Shown: positions 41,701 to 56,700 of the stretch, one piece after another
Layout: each line of letters starts with the position of its first letter
Numbering within the stretch: the stretch's first letter is position 1
Origin: Amphiduros pacificus
Taxonomy: Eukaryota; Annelida; Polychaeta; Phyllodocida; Hesionidae
Direction of reading: 5' to 3'
Assembly: GCA_949316495.1 (NCBI GenBank)
Contig: OX439012.1
Coordinates: 26,258,166 to 26,322,165, forward strand
DNA: 64,000 nucleotides
Translations under genes and position numbers: made by a program
The notes under the pieces: model-generated
The model's input: the letters and a program-made list of their open reading frames with translations, nothing else
The model's database searches: none
What the model was told of the DNA's origin: nothing

Positions 41701-44700
41701 TTGGGAATTAAGGTTGATGCATTCATAACGTGCCACCCCTTGGTAGGTGAATGGAAAGACACACATGGCTCCATTAGCATTTCCACCAGTAGTGAATGTG
41801 GCACATGGTGTTGTACCTGCACTGGTAGTTAGTGAGGTGGTTGTTTCTGGTGGGGTAGTGGTATCACAGACTGTGCCTAGAAATTAAAACTTTATTATTG
41901 GCTTTCAAATATCACAATCACAGTAATTTGATGACAATGAATAGCTTACACTTGATAGCCTGCCAAAGAATGAATTCCAAATCAAATTCAAAATGTTAAG
42001 ACTGAAATGGAAATGTTTTAAAATGAGACTTGAGTGTGTGTGACACACTCTTTGACTGTCATGTGCTAAATGGTTGGTAGCATACTTGTCAACCTGACCT
42101 ACCCTGACAGTTGCCCAATAAGCCATCTACATCATAGTTGCCGGTAGTTGCACACCAAAGCTCTCCATTGTGGTCCAGTGTTGTACACTGATAGTATGCA
42201 ACACCTTTGTAAGTGAAAGGGAATGTGCACATTGCACCTTTGGCATTGCCACCACTTGTGAATGTTGCACATGGAGTTGTGCCACCAGTTGTAGTCAGTG
42301 TTGTAGTTTCAATTGTTGTTGTAGTGTCACATAGAGTCCCTGTCAAAATATGCAATGTGACTATTACCAAATCATAATAAATCTATGTCTCAGCCCACCA
42401 GCTGCAAGATCGATCTTGGCTGTAAAGCAAAATATTAATGCTCCAATCAGCATACAGACACAGCATCTCTTTCTTTTCTTCCCTCATGTCAGTACTTTCA
42501 AGCTAATCTATTTGATCATCAAAATTTGGCAAACATGAAGCCAATGGTCAAAATGACCAGATAAAGAGTACCAAGCTAAAGTTGAGAAATGGGCATGCCT
42601 TACGGACATTCCTGTATGCATATGTGGCAGTCCCTCGGAAACCAGAAAAAAAACTCTAATTGATTCTAAGCACACACTTGACACAATGTCAAGAAGAAAG
42701 CAGCATGAAGGAATATTCAGAGATGATTACTCATTTGTCGCAAAGGAGACAGAGGCTAGATCATATGTTGGAGAAGGATATCTTTTAGCAGCATTTCTTC
42801 CAAGCCTGACAGAATGACCTACCGGCACACACTCCCCATAGTCCATCGGTATCATAACTGGAAGTGGTGGCACACCAAGGATCTTGGGAATTAAGGTTGA
42901 TGCATTCATAACGTGCCACCCCTTGGTAGGTGAATGGAAAGACACACATGGCTCCATTAGCATTTCCACCAGTAGTGAATGTGGCACATGGTGTTGTACC
43001 TGCACTGGTAGTTAGTGAGGTGGTTGTTTCTGGTGGGGTAGTGGTATCACAGACTGTGCCTAGAAATTAAAACTTTATTATTGGCTTTCAAATATCACAA
43101 TCACAGTAATTTGATGACAATGAATAGCTTACACTTGATAGCCTGCCAAAGAATGAATTCCAAATCAAATTCAAAATGTTAAGACTGAAATGGAAATGTT
43201 TTAAAATGAGACTTGAGTGTGTGTGACACACTCTTTGACTGTCATGTGCTAAATGGTTGGTAGCATACTTGTCAACCTGACCTACCCTGACAGTTGCCCC
43301 ATAAGCCATCTACATCATAGTTGCCGGTAGTTGCACACCAAAGCTCTCCATTGTGGTCCAGTGTTGTACACTGATAGTATGCAACACCTTTGTAAGTGAA
43401 AGGGAATGTGCACATTGCACCTTTGGCATTGCCACCACTTGTGAATGTTGCACATGGAGTTGTGCCACCAGTTGTAGTCAGTGTTGTAGTTTCAATTGTT
43501 GTTGTAGTGTCACATAGAGTCCCTGTCAAAATATGCAATGTGACTATTACCAAATCATAATAAATCTATGTCTCAGCCCACCAGCTGCAAGATCGATCTT
43601 GGCTGTAAAGCAAAATATTAATGCTCCAATCAGCATACAGACAAAGCATCTCTTTCTTTTCTTCCCTCATGTCAGTACTTTCAAGCTAATCTATTTGATC
43701 ATCAAAATTTGGCAAACATGAAGCCAATGGTCAAAATGACCAGATAAAGAGTACCAAGCTAAAGTTGAGAAATGGGCATGCCTTACGGACATTCCTGTAT
43801 GCATATGTGGCAGTCCCTCGGAAACCAGAAAAAAAACTCTAATTGATTCTAAGCACACACTTGACACAATGTCAAGAAGAAAGCAGCATGAAGGAATATT
43901 CAGAGATGATTACTCATTTGTCGCAAAGGAGACAGAGGCTAGATCATATGTTGGAGAAGGATATCTTTTAGCAGCATTTCTTCCAAGCCTGACAGAATGA
44001 CCTACCGGCACACACTCCCCATAGTCCATCGGTATCATAACTGGAAGTGGTGGCACACCAAGGATCTTGGGAATTAAGGTTGATGCATTCATAACGTGCC
44101 ACCCCTTGGTAGGTGAATGGAAAGACACACATGGCTCCATTAGCATTTCCACCAGTAGTGAATGTGGCACATGGTGTTGTACCTGCACTGGTAGTTAGTG
44201 AGGTGGTTGTTTCTGGTGGGGTAGTGGTATCACAGACTGTGCCTAGAAATTAAAACTTTATTATTGGCTTTCAGATATCACAATCACAGTAATTTGATGA
44301 CAATGAATAGCTTACACTTGATAGCCTGCCAAAGAATGAATTCCAAATCAAATTCAAAATGTTAAGACTGAAATGGAAATGTTTTAAAATGAGACTTGAG
44401 TGTGTGTGACACACTCTTTGACTGTCATGTGCTAAATGGTTGGTAGCATACTTGTCAACCTGACCTACCCTGACAGTTGCCCCATAAGCCATCTACATCA
44501 TAGTTGCCGGTAGTTGCACACCAAAGCTCTCCATTGTGGTCCAGTGTTGTACACTGATAGTATGCAACACCTTTGTAAGTGAAAGGGAATGTGCACATTG
44601 CACCTTTGGCATTGCCACCACTTGTGAATGTTGCACATGGAGTTGTGCCACCAGTTGTAGTCAGTGTTGTAGTTTCAATTGTTGTTGTAGTGTCACATAG

Positions 44701-47700
44701 AGTCCCTGTCAAAATATGCAATGTGACTATTACCAAATCATAATAAATCTATGTCTCAGCCCACCAGCTGCAAGATCGATCTTGGCTGTAAAGCAAAATA
44801 TTAATGCTCCAATCAGCATACAGACAAAGCATCTCTTTCTTTTCTTCCCTCATGTCAGTACTTTCAAGCTAATCTATTTGATCATCAAAATTTGGCAAAC
44901 ATGAAGCCAATGGTCAAAATGACCAGATAAAGAGTACCAAGCTAAAGTTGAGAAATGGGCATGCCTTACGGACATTCCTGTATGCATATGTGGCAGTCCC
45001 TCGGAAACCAGAAAAAAAACTCTAATTGATTCTAAGCACACACTTGACACAATGTCAAGAAGAAAGCAGCATGAAGGAATATTCAGAGATGATTACTCAT
45101 TTGTCGCAAAGGAGACAGAGGCTAGATCATATGTTGGAGAAGGATATCTTTTAGCAGCATTTCTTCCAAGCCTGACAGAATGACCTACCGGCACACACTC
45201 CCCATAGTCCATCGGTATCATAACTGGAAGTGGTGGCACACCAAGGATCTTGGGAATTAAGGTTGATGCATTCATAACGTGCCACCCCTTGGTAGGTGAA
45301 TGGAAAGACACACATGGCTCCATTAGCATTTCCACCAGTAGTGAATGTGGCACATGGTGTTGTACCTGCACTGGTAGTTAGTGAGGTGGTTGTTTCTGGT
45401 GGGGTAGTGGTATCACAGACTGTGCCTAGAAATTAAAACTTTATTATTGGCTTTCAAATATCACAATCACAGTAATTTGATGACAATGAATAGCTTACAC
45501 TTGATAGCCTGCCAAAGAATGAATTCCAAATCAAATTCAAAATGTTAAGACTGAAATGGAAATGTTTTAAAATGAGACTTGAGTGTGTGTGACACACTCT
45601 TTGACTGTCATGTGCTAAATGGTTGGTAGCATACTTGTCAACCTGACCTACCCTGACAGTTGCCCAATAAGCCATCTACATCATAGTTGCCGGTAGTTGC
45701 ACACCAAAGCTCTCCATTGTGGTCCAGTGTTGTACACTGATAGTATGCAACACCTTTGTAAGTGAAAGGGAATGTGCACATTGCACCTTTGGCATTGCCA
45801 CCACTTGTGAATGTTGCACATGGAGTTGTGCCACCAGTTGTAGTCAGTGTTGTAGTTTCAATTGTTGTTGTAGTGTCACATAGAGTCCCTGTCAAAATAT
45901 GCAATGTGACTATTACCAAATCATAATAAATCTATGTCTCAGCCCACCAGCTGCAAGATCGATCTTGGCTGTAAAGCAAAATATTAATGCTCCAATCAGC
46001 ATACAGACACAGCATCTCTTTCTTTTCTTCCCTCATGTCAGTACTTTCAAGCTAATCTATTTGATCATCAAAATTTGGCAAACATGAAGCCAATGGTCAA
46101 AATGACCAGATAAAGAGTACCAAGCTAAAGTTGAGAAATGGGCATGCCTTACGGACATTCCTGTATGCATATGTGGCAGTCCCTCGGAAACCAGAAAAAA
46201 AACTCTAATTGATTCTAAGCACACACTTGACACAATGTCAAGAAGAAAGCAGCATGAAGGAATATTCAGAGATGATTACTCATTTGTCGCAAAGGAGACA
46301 GAGGCTAGATCATATGTTGGAGAAGGATATCTTTTAGCAGCATTTCTTCCTAGCCTGACAGAATGACCTACCGGCACACACTCCCCATAGTCCATCGGTA
46401 TCATAACTGGAAGTGGTGGCACACCAAGGATCTTGGGAATTAAGGTTGATGCATTCATAACGTGCCACCCCTTGGTAGGTGAATGGAAAGACACACATGG
46501 CTCCATTAGCATTTCCACCAGTAGTGAATGTGGCACATGGTGTTGTACCTGCACTGGTAGTTAGTGAGGTGGTTGTTTCTGGTGGGGTAGTGGTATCACA
46601 GACTGTGCCTAGAAATTAAAACTTTATTATTGGCTTTCAAATATCACAATCACAGTAATTTGATGACAATGAATAGCTTACACTTGATAGCCTGCCAAAG
46701 AATGAATTCCAAATCAAATTCAAAATGTTAAGACTGAAATGGAAATGTTTTAAAATGAGACTTGAGTGTGTGTGACACACTCTTTGACTGTCATGTGCTA
46801 AATGGTTGGTAGCATACTTGTCAACCTGACCTACCCTGACAGTTGCCCCATAAGCCATCTACATCATAGTTGCCGGTAGTTGCACACCAAAGCTCTCCAT
46901 TGTGGTCCAGTGTTGTACACTGATAGTATGCAACACCTTTGTAAGTGAAAGGGAATGTGCACATTGCACCTTTGGCATTGCCACCACTTGTGAATGTTGC
47001 ACATGGAGTTGTGCCACCAGTTGTAGTCAGTGTTGTAGTTTCAATTGTTGTTGTAGTGTCACATAGAGTCCCTGTCAAAATATGCAATGTGACTATTACC
47101 AAATCATAATAAATCTATGTCTCAGCCCACCAGCTGCAAGATCGATCTTGGCTGTAAAGCAAAATATTAATGCTCCAATCAGCATACAGACAAAGCATCT
47201 CTTTCTTTTCTTCCCTCATGTCAGTACTTTCAAGCTAATCTATTTGATCATCAAAATTTGGCAAACATGAAGCCAATGGTCAAAATGACCAGATAAAGAG
47301 TACCAAGCTAAAGTTGAGAAATGGGCATGCCTTACGGACATTCCTGTATGCATATGTGGCAGTCCCTCGGAAACCAGAAAAAAAACTCTAATTGATTCTA
47401 AGCACACACTTGACACAATGTCAAGAAGAAAGCAGCATGAAGGAATATTCAGAGATGATTACTCATTTGTCGCAAAGGAGACAGAGGCTAGATCATATGT
47501 TGGAGAAGGATATCTTTTAGCAGCATTTCTTCCAAGCCTGACAGAATGACCTACCGGCACACACTCCCCATAGTCCATCGGTATCATAACTGGAAGTGGT
47601 GGCACACCAAGGATCTTGGGAATTAAGGTTGATGCATTCATAACGTGCCACCCCTTGGTAGGTGAATGGAAAGACACACATGGCTCCATTAGCATTTCCA

Positions 47701-50700
47701 CCAGTAGTGAATGTGGCACATGGTGTTGTACCTGCACTGGTAGTTAGTGAGGTGGTTGTTTCTGGTGGGGTAGTGGTATCACAGACTGTGCCTAGAAATT
47801 AAAACTTTATTATTGGCTTTCAAATATCACAATCACAGTAATTTGATGACAATGAATAGCTTACACTTGATAGCCTGCCAAAGAATGAATTCCAAATCAA
47901 ATTCAAAATGTTAAGACTGAAATGGAAATGTTTTAAAATGAGACTTGAGTGTGTGTGACACACTCTTTGACTGTCATGTGCTAAATGGTTGGTAGCATAC
48001 TTGTCAACCTGACCTACCCTGACAGTTGCCCCATAAGCCATCTACATCATAGTTGCCGGTAGTTGCACACCAAAGCTCTCCATTGTGGTCCAGTGTTGTA
48101 CACTGATAGTATGCAACACCTTTGTAAGTGAAAGGGAATGTGCACATTGCACCTTTGGCATTGCCACCACTTGTGAATGTTGCACATGGAGTTGTGCCAC
48201 CAGTTGTAGTCAGTGTTGTAGTTTCAATTGTTGTTGTAGTGTCACATAGAGTCCCTGTCAAAATATGCAATGTGACTATTACCAAATCATAATAAATCTA
48301 TGTCTCAGCCCACCAGCTGCAAGATCGATCTTGGCTGTAAAGCAAAATATTAATGCTCCAATCAGCATACAGACAAAGCATCTCTTTCTTTTCTTCCCTC
48401 ATGTCAGTACTTTCAAGCTAATCTATTTGATCATCAAAATTTGGCAAACATGAAGCCAATGGTCAAAATGACCAGATAAAGAGTACCAAGCTAAAGTTGA
48501 GAAATGGGCATGCCTTACAGACATTCCTGTATGCATATGTGGCAGTCCCTCGGAAACCAGAAAAAAAACTCTAATTGATTCTAAGCACACACTTGACACA
48601 ATGTCAAGAAGAAAGCAGCATGAAGGAATATTCAGAGATGATTACTCATTTGTCGCAAAGGAGACAGAGGCTAGATCATATGTTGGAGAAGGATATCTTT
48701 TAGCAGCATTTCTTCCAAGCCTGACAGAATGACCTACCGGCACACACTCCCCATAGTCCATCGGTATCATAACTGGAAGTGGTGGCACACCAAGGATCTT
48801 GGGAATTAAGGTTGATGCATTCATAACGTGCCACCCCTTGGTAGGTGAATGGAAAGACACACATGGCTCCATTAGCATTTCCACCAGTAGTGAATGTGGC
48901 ACATGGTGTTGTACCTGCACTGGTAGTTAGTGAGGTGGTTGTTTCTGGTGGGGTAGTGGTATCACAGACTGTGCCTAGAAATTAAAACTTTATTATTGGC
49001 TTTCAAATATCACAATCACAGTAATTTGATGACAATGAATAGCTTACACTTGATAGCCTGCCAAAGAATGAATTCCAAATCAAATTCAAAATGTTAAGAC
49101 TGAAATGGAAATGTTTTAAAATGAGACTTGAGTGTGTGTGACACACTTTTTGACTGTCATGTGCTAAATGGTTGGTAGCATACTTGTCAACCTGACCTAC
49201 CCTGACAGTTGCCCCATAAGCCATCTACATCATAGTTGCCGGTAGTTGCACACCAAAGCTCTCCATTGTGGTCCAGTGTTGTACACTGATAGTATGCAAC
49301 ACCTTTGTAAGTGAAAGGGAATGTGCACATTGCACCTTTGGCATTGCCACCACTTGTGAATGTTGCACATGGAGTTGTGCCACCAGTTGTAGTCAGTGTT
49401 GTAGTTTCAATTGTTGTTGTAGTGTCACATAGAGTCCCTGTCAAAATATGCAATGTGACTATTACCAAATCATAATAAATCTATGTCTCAGCCCACCAGC
49501 TGCAAGATCGATCTTGGCTGTAAAGCAAAATATTAATGCTCCAATCAGCATACAGACACAGCATCTCTTTCTTTTCTTCCCTCATGTCAGTACTTTCAAG
49601 CTAATCTATTTGATCATCAAAATTTGGCAAACATGAAGCCAATGGTCAAAATGACCAGATAAAGAGTACCAAGCTAAAGTTGAGAAATGGGCATGCCTTA
49701 CGGACATTCCTGTATGCATATGTGGCAGTCCCTCGGAAACCAGAAAAAAAACTCTAATTGATTCTAAGCACACACTTGACACAATGTCAAGAAGAAAGCA
49801 GCATGAAGGAATATTCAGAGATGATTACTCATTTGTCGCAAAGGAGACAGAGGCTAGATCATATGTTGGAGAAGGATATCTTTTAGCAGCATTTCTTCCA
49901 AGCCTGACAGAATGACCTACCGGCACACACTCCCCATAGTCCATCGGTATCATAACTGGAAGTGGTGGCACACCAAGGATCTTGGGAATTAAGGTTGATG
50001 CATTCATAACGTGCCACCCCTTGGTAGGTGAATGGAAAGACACACATGGCTCCATTAGCATTTCCACCAGTAGTGAATGTGGCACATGGTGTTGTACCTG
50101 CACTGGTAGTTAGTGAGGTGGTTGTTTCTGGTGGGGTAGTGGTATCACAGACTGTGCCTAGAAATTAAAACTTTATTATTGGCTTTCAAATATCACAATC
50201 ACAGTAATTTGATGACAATGAATAGCTTACACTTGATAGCCTGCCAAAGAATGAATTCCAAATCAAATTCAAAATGTTAAGACTGAAATGGAAATGTTTT
50301 AAAATGAGACTTGAGTGTGTGTGACACACTCTTTGACTGTCATGTGCTAAATGGTTGGTAGCATACTTGTCAACCTGACCTACCCTGACAGTTGCCCCAT
50401 AAGCCATCTACATCATAGTTGCCGGTAGTTGCACACCAAAGCTCTCCATTGTGGTCCAGTGTTGTACACTGATAGTATGCAACACCTTTGTAAGTGAAAG
50501 GGAATGTGCACATTGCACCTTTGGCATTGCCACCACTTGTGAATGTTGCACATGGAGTTGTGCCACCAGTTGTAGTCAGTGTTGTAGTTTCAATTGTTGT
50601 TGTAGTGTCACATAGAGTCCCTGTCAAAATATGCAATGTGACTATTACCAAATCATAATAAATCTATGTCTCAGCCCACCAGCTGCAAGATCGATCTTGG

Positions 50701-53700
50701 CTGTAAAGCAAAATATTAATGCTCCAATCAGCATACAGACAAAGCATCTCTTTCTTTTCTTCCCTCATGTCAGTACTTTCAAGCTAATCTATTTGATCAT
50801 CAAAATTTGGCAAACATGAAGCCAATGGTCAAAATGACCAGATAAAGAGTACCAAGCTAAAGTTGAGAAATGGGCATGCCTTACGGACATTCCTGTATGC
50901 ATATGTGGCAGTCCCTCGGAAACCAGAAAAAAAACTCTAATTGATTCTAAGCACACACTTGACACAATGTCAAGAAGAAAGCAGCATGAAGGAATATTCA
51001 GAGATGATTACTCATTTGTCGCAAAGGAGACAGAGGCTAGATCATATGTTGGAGAAGGATATCTTTTAGCAGCATTTCTTCCAAGCCTGACAGAATGACC
51101 TACCGGCACACACTCCCCATAGTCCATCGGTATCATAACTGGAAGTGGTGGCACACCAAGGATCTTGGGAATTAAGGTTGATGCATTCATAACGTGCCAC
51201 CCCTTGGTAGGTGAATGGAAAGACACACATGGCTCCATTAGCATTTCCACCAGTAGTGAATGTGGCACATGGTGTTGTACCTGCACTGGTAGTTAGTGAG
51301 GTGGTTGTTTCTGGTGGGGTAGTGGTATCACAGACTGTGCCTAGAAATTAAAACTTTATTATTGGCTTTCAAATATCACAATCACAGTAATTTGATGACA
51401 ATGAATAGCTTACACTTGATAGCCTGCCAAAGAATGAATTCCAAATCAAATTCAAAATGTTAAGACTGAAATGGAAATGTTTTAAAATGAGACTTGAGTG
51501 TGTGTGACACACTCTTTGACTGTCATGTGCTAAATGGTTGGTAGCATACTTGTCAACCTGACCTACCCTGACAGTTGCCCCATAAGCCATCTACATCATA
51601 GTTGCCGGTAGTTGCACACCAAAGCTCTCCATTGTGGTCCAGTGTTGTACACTGATAGTATGCAACACCTTTGTAAGTGAAAGGGAATGTGCACATTGCA
51701 CCTTTGGCATTGCCACCACTTGTGAATGTTGCACATGGAGTTGTGCCACCAGTTGTAGTCAGTGTTGTAGTTTCAATTGTTGTTGTAGTGTCACATAGAG
51801 TCCCTGTCAAAATATGCAATGTGACTATTACCAAATCATAATAAATCTATGTCTCAGCCCACCAGCTGCAAGATCGATCTTGGCTGTAAAGCAAAATATT
51901 AATGCTCCAATCAGCATACAGACAAAGCATCTCTTTCTTTTCTTCCCTCATGTCAGTACTTTCAAGCTAATCTATTTGATCATCAAAATTTGGCAAACAT
52001 GAAGCCAATGGTCAAAATGACCAGATAAAGAGTACCAAGCTAAAGTTGAGAAATGGGCATGCCTTACAGACATTCCTGTATGCATATGTGGCAGTCCCTC
52101 GGAAACCAGAAAAAAAACTCTAATTGATTCTAAGCACACACTTGACACAATGTCAAGAAGAAAGCAGCATGAAGGAATATTCAGAGATGATTACTCATTT
52201 GTCGCAAAGGAGACAGAGGCTAGATCATATGTTGGAGAAGGATATCTTTTAGCAGCATTTCTTCCAAGCCTGACAGAATGACCTACCGGCACACACTCCC
52301 CATAGTCCATCGGTATCATAACTGGAAGTGGTGGCACACCAAGGATCTTGGGAATTAAGGTTGATGCATTCATAACGTGCCACCCCTTGGTAGGTGAATG
52401 GAAAGACACACATGGCTCCATTAGCATTTCCACCAGTAGTGAATGTGGCACATGGTGTTGTACCTGCACTGGTAGTTAGTGAGGTGGTTGTTTCTGGTGG
52501 GGTAGTGGTATCACAGACTGTGCCTAGAAATTAAAACTTTATTATTGGCTTTCAAATATCACAATCACAGTAATTTGATGACAATGAATAGCTTACACTT
52601 GATAGCCTGCCAAAGAATGAATTCCAAATCAAATTCAAAATGTTAAGACTGAAATGGAAATGTTTTAAAATGAGACTTGAGTGTGTGTGACACACTCTTT
52701 GACTGTCATGTGCTAAATGGTTGGTAGCATACTTGTCAACCTGACCTACCCTGACAGTTGCCCCATAAGCCATCTACATCATAGTTGCCGGTAGTTGCAC
52801 ACCAAAGCTCTCCATTGTGGTCCAGTGTTGTACACTGATAGTATGCAACACCTTTGTAAGTGAAAGGGAATGTGCACATTGCACCTTTGGCATTGCCACC
52901 ACTTGTGAATGTTGCACATGGAGTTGTGCCACCAGTTGTAGTCAGTGTTGTAGTTTCAATTGTTGTTGTAGTGTCACATAGAGTCCCTGTCAAAATATGC
53001 AATGTGACTATTACCAAATCATAATAAATCTATGTCTCAGCCCACCAGCTGCAAGATCGATCTTGGCTGTAAAGCAAAATATTAATGCTCCAATCAGCAT
53101 ACAGACAAAGCATCTCTTTCTTTTCTTCCCTCATGTCAGTACTTTCAAGCTAATCTATTTGATCATCAAAATTTGGCAAACATGAAGCCAATGGTCAAAA
53201 TGACCAGATAAAGAGTACCAAGCTAAAGTTGAGAAATGGGCATGCCTTACAGACATTCCTGTATGCATATGTGGCAGTCCCTCGGAAACCAGAAAAAAAA
53301 CTCTAATTGATTCTAAGCACACACTTGACACAATGTCAAGAAGAAAGCAGCATGAAGGAATATTCAGAGATGATTACTCATTTGTCGCAAAGGAGACAGA
53401 GGCTAGATCATATGTTGGAGAAGGATATCTTTTAGCAGCATTTCTTCCAAGCCTGACAGAATGACCTACCGGCACACACTCCCCATAGTCCATCGGTATC
53501 ATAACTGGAAGTGGTGGCACACCAAGGATCTTGGGAATTAAGGTTGATGCATTCATAACGTGCCACCCCTTGGTAGGTGAATGGAAAGACACACATGGCT
53601 CCATTAGCATTTCCACCAGTAGTGAATGTGGCACATGGTGTTGTACCTGCACTGGTAGTTAGTGAGGTGGTTGTTTCTGGTGGGGTAGTGGTATCACAGA

Positions 53701-56700
53701 CTGTGCCTAGAAATTAAAACTTTATTATTGGCTTTCAAATATCACAATCACAGTAATTTGATGACAATGAATAGCTTACACTTGATAGCCTGCCAAAGAA
53801 TGAATTCCAAATCAAATTCAAAATGTTAAGACTGAAATGGAAATGTTTTAAAATGAGACTTGAGTGTGTGTGACACACTCTTTGACTGTCATGTGCTAAA
53901 TGGTTGGTAGCATACTTGTCAACCTGACCTACCCTGACAGTTGCCCCATAAGCCATCTACATCATAGTTGCCGGTAGTTGCACACCAAAGCTCTCCATTG
54001 TGGTCCAGTGTTGTACACTGATAGTATGCAACACCTTTGTAAGTGAAAGGGAATGTGCACATTGCACCTTTGGCATTGCCACCACTTGTGAATGTTGCAC
54101 ATGGAGTTGTGCCACCAGTTGTAGTCAGTGTTGTAGTTTCAATTGTTGTTGTAGTGTCACATAGAGTCCCTGTCAAAATATGCAATGTGACTATTACCAA
54201 ATCATAATAAATCTATGTCTCAGCCCACCAGCTGCAAGATCGATCTTGGCTGTAAAGCAAAATATTAATGCTCCAATCAGCATACAGACAAAGCATCTCT
54301 TTCTTTTCTTCCCTCATGTCAGTACTTTCAAGCTAATCTATTTGATCATCAAAATTTGGCAAACATGAAGCCAATGGTCAAAATGACCAGATAAAGAGTA
54401 CCAAGCTAAAGTTGAGAAATGGGCATGCCTTACAGACATTCCTGTATGCATATGTGGCAGTCCCTCGGAAACCAGAAAAAAAACTCTAATTGATTCTAAG
54501 CACACACTTGACACAATGTCAAGAAGAAAGCAGCATGAAGGAATATTCAGAGATGATTACTCATTTGTCGCAAAGGAGACAGAGGCTAGATCATATGTTG
54601 GAGAAGGATATCTTTTAGCAGCATTTCTTCCAAGCCTGACAGAATGACCTACCGGCACACACTCCCCATAGTCCATCGGTATCATAACTGGAAGTGGTGG
54701 CACACCAAGGATCTTGGGAATTAAGGTTGATGCATTCATAACGTGCCACCCCTTGGTAGGTGAATGGAAAGACACACATGGCTCCATTAGCATTTCCACC
54801 AGTAGTGAATGTGGCACATGGTGTTGTACCTGCACTGGTAGTTAGTGAGGTGGTTGTTTCTGGTGGGGTAGTGGTATCACAGACTGTGCCTAGAAATTAA
54901 AACTTTATTATTGGCTTTCAAATATCACAATCACAGTAATTTGATGACAATGAATAGCTTACACTTGATAGCCTGCCAAAGAATGAATTCCAAATCAAAT
55001 TCAAAATGTTAAGACTGAAATGGAAATGTTTTAAAATGAGACTTGAGTGTGTGTGACACACTCTTTGACTGTCATGTGCTAAATGGTTGGTAGCATACTT
55101 GTCAACCTGACCTACCCTGACAGTTGCCCCATAAGCCATCTACATCATAGTTGCCGGTAGTTGCACACCAAAGCTCTCCATTGTGGTCCAGTGTTGTACA
55201 CTGATAGTATGCAACACCTTTGTAAGTGAAAGGGAATGTGCACATTGCACCTTTGGCATTGCCACCACTTGTGAATGTTGCACATGGAGTTGTGCCACCA
55301 GTTGTAGTCAGTGTTGTAGTTTCAATTGTTGTTGTAGTGTCACATAGAGTCCCTGTCAAAATATGCAATGTGACTATTACCAAATCATAATAAATCTATG
55401 TCTCAGCCCACCAGCTGCAAGATCGATCTTGGCTGTAAAGCAAAATATTAATGCTCCAATCAGCATACAGACAAAGCATCTCTTTCTTTTCTTCCCTCAT
55501 GTCAGTACTTTCAAGCTAATCTATTTGATCATCAAAATTTGGCAAACATGAAGCCAATGGTCAAAATGACCAGATAAAGAGTACCAAGCTAAAGTTTGAG
55601 AAATGGGCATGCCTTACGGACATTCCTGTATGCATTTGTGGCAGTCCCTCGGAAACCAGAAAAAAAACTCTAATTGATTCTAAGCACACACTTGACACAA
55701 TGTCAAGAAGAAAGCAGCATGAAGGAATATTCAGAGATGATTACTCATTTGTCGCAAAGGAGACAGAGGCTAGATCACATGTTGGAGAAGGATATCTTTT
55801 AGCAGCATTTCTTCCAAGCCTGACAGAATGACCTACCGGCACACACTCCCCATAGTCCATCGGTATCATAACTGGAAGTGGTGGCACACCAAGGATCTTG
55901 GGAATTAAGGTTGATGCATTCATAACGTGCCACCCCTTGGTAGGTGAATGGAAAGACACACATGGCTCCATTAGCATTTCCACCAGTAGTGAATGTGGCA
56001 CATGGTGTTGTACCTGCACTGGTAGTTAGTGAGGTGGTTGTTTCTGGTGGGGTAGTGGTATCACAGACTGTGCCTAGAAATTAAAACTTTATTATTGGCT
56101 TTCAAATATCACAATCACAGTAATTTGATGACAATGAATAGCTTACACTTGATAGCCTGCCAAAGAATGAATTCCAAATCAAATTCAAAATGTTAAGACT
56201 GAAATGGAAATGTTTTAAAATGAGACTTGAGTGTGTGTGACACACTCTTTGACTGTCATGTGCTAAATGGTTGGTAGCATACTTGTCAACCTGACCTACC
56301 CTGACAGTTGCCCCATAAGCCATCTACATCATAGTTGCCGGTAGTTGCACACCAAAGCTCTCCATTGTGGTCCAGTGTTGTACACTGATAGTATGCAACA
56401 CCTTTGTAAGTGAAAGGGAATGTGCACATTGCACCTTTGGCATTGCCACCACTTGTGAATGTTGCACATGGAGTTGTGCCACCAGTTGTAGTCAGTGTTG
56501 TAGTTTCAATTGTTGTTGTAGTGTCACATAGAGTCCCTGTCAAAATATGCAATGTGACTATTACCAAATCATAATAAATCTATGTCTCAGCCCACCAGCT
56601 GCAAGATCGATCTTGGCTGTAAAGCAAAATATTAATGCTCCAATCAGCATACAGACAAAGCATCTCTTTCTTTTCTTCCCTCATGTCAGTACTTTCAAGC

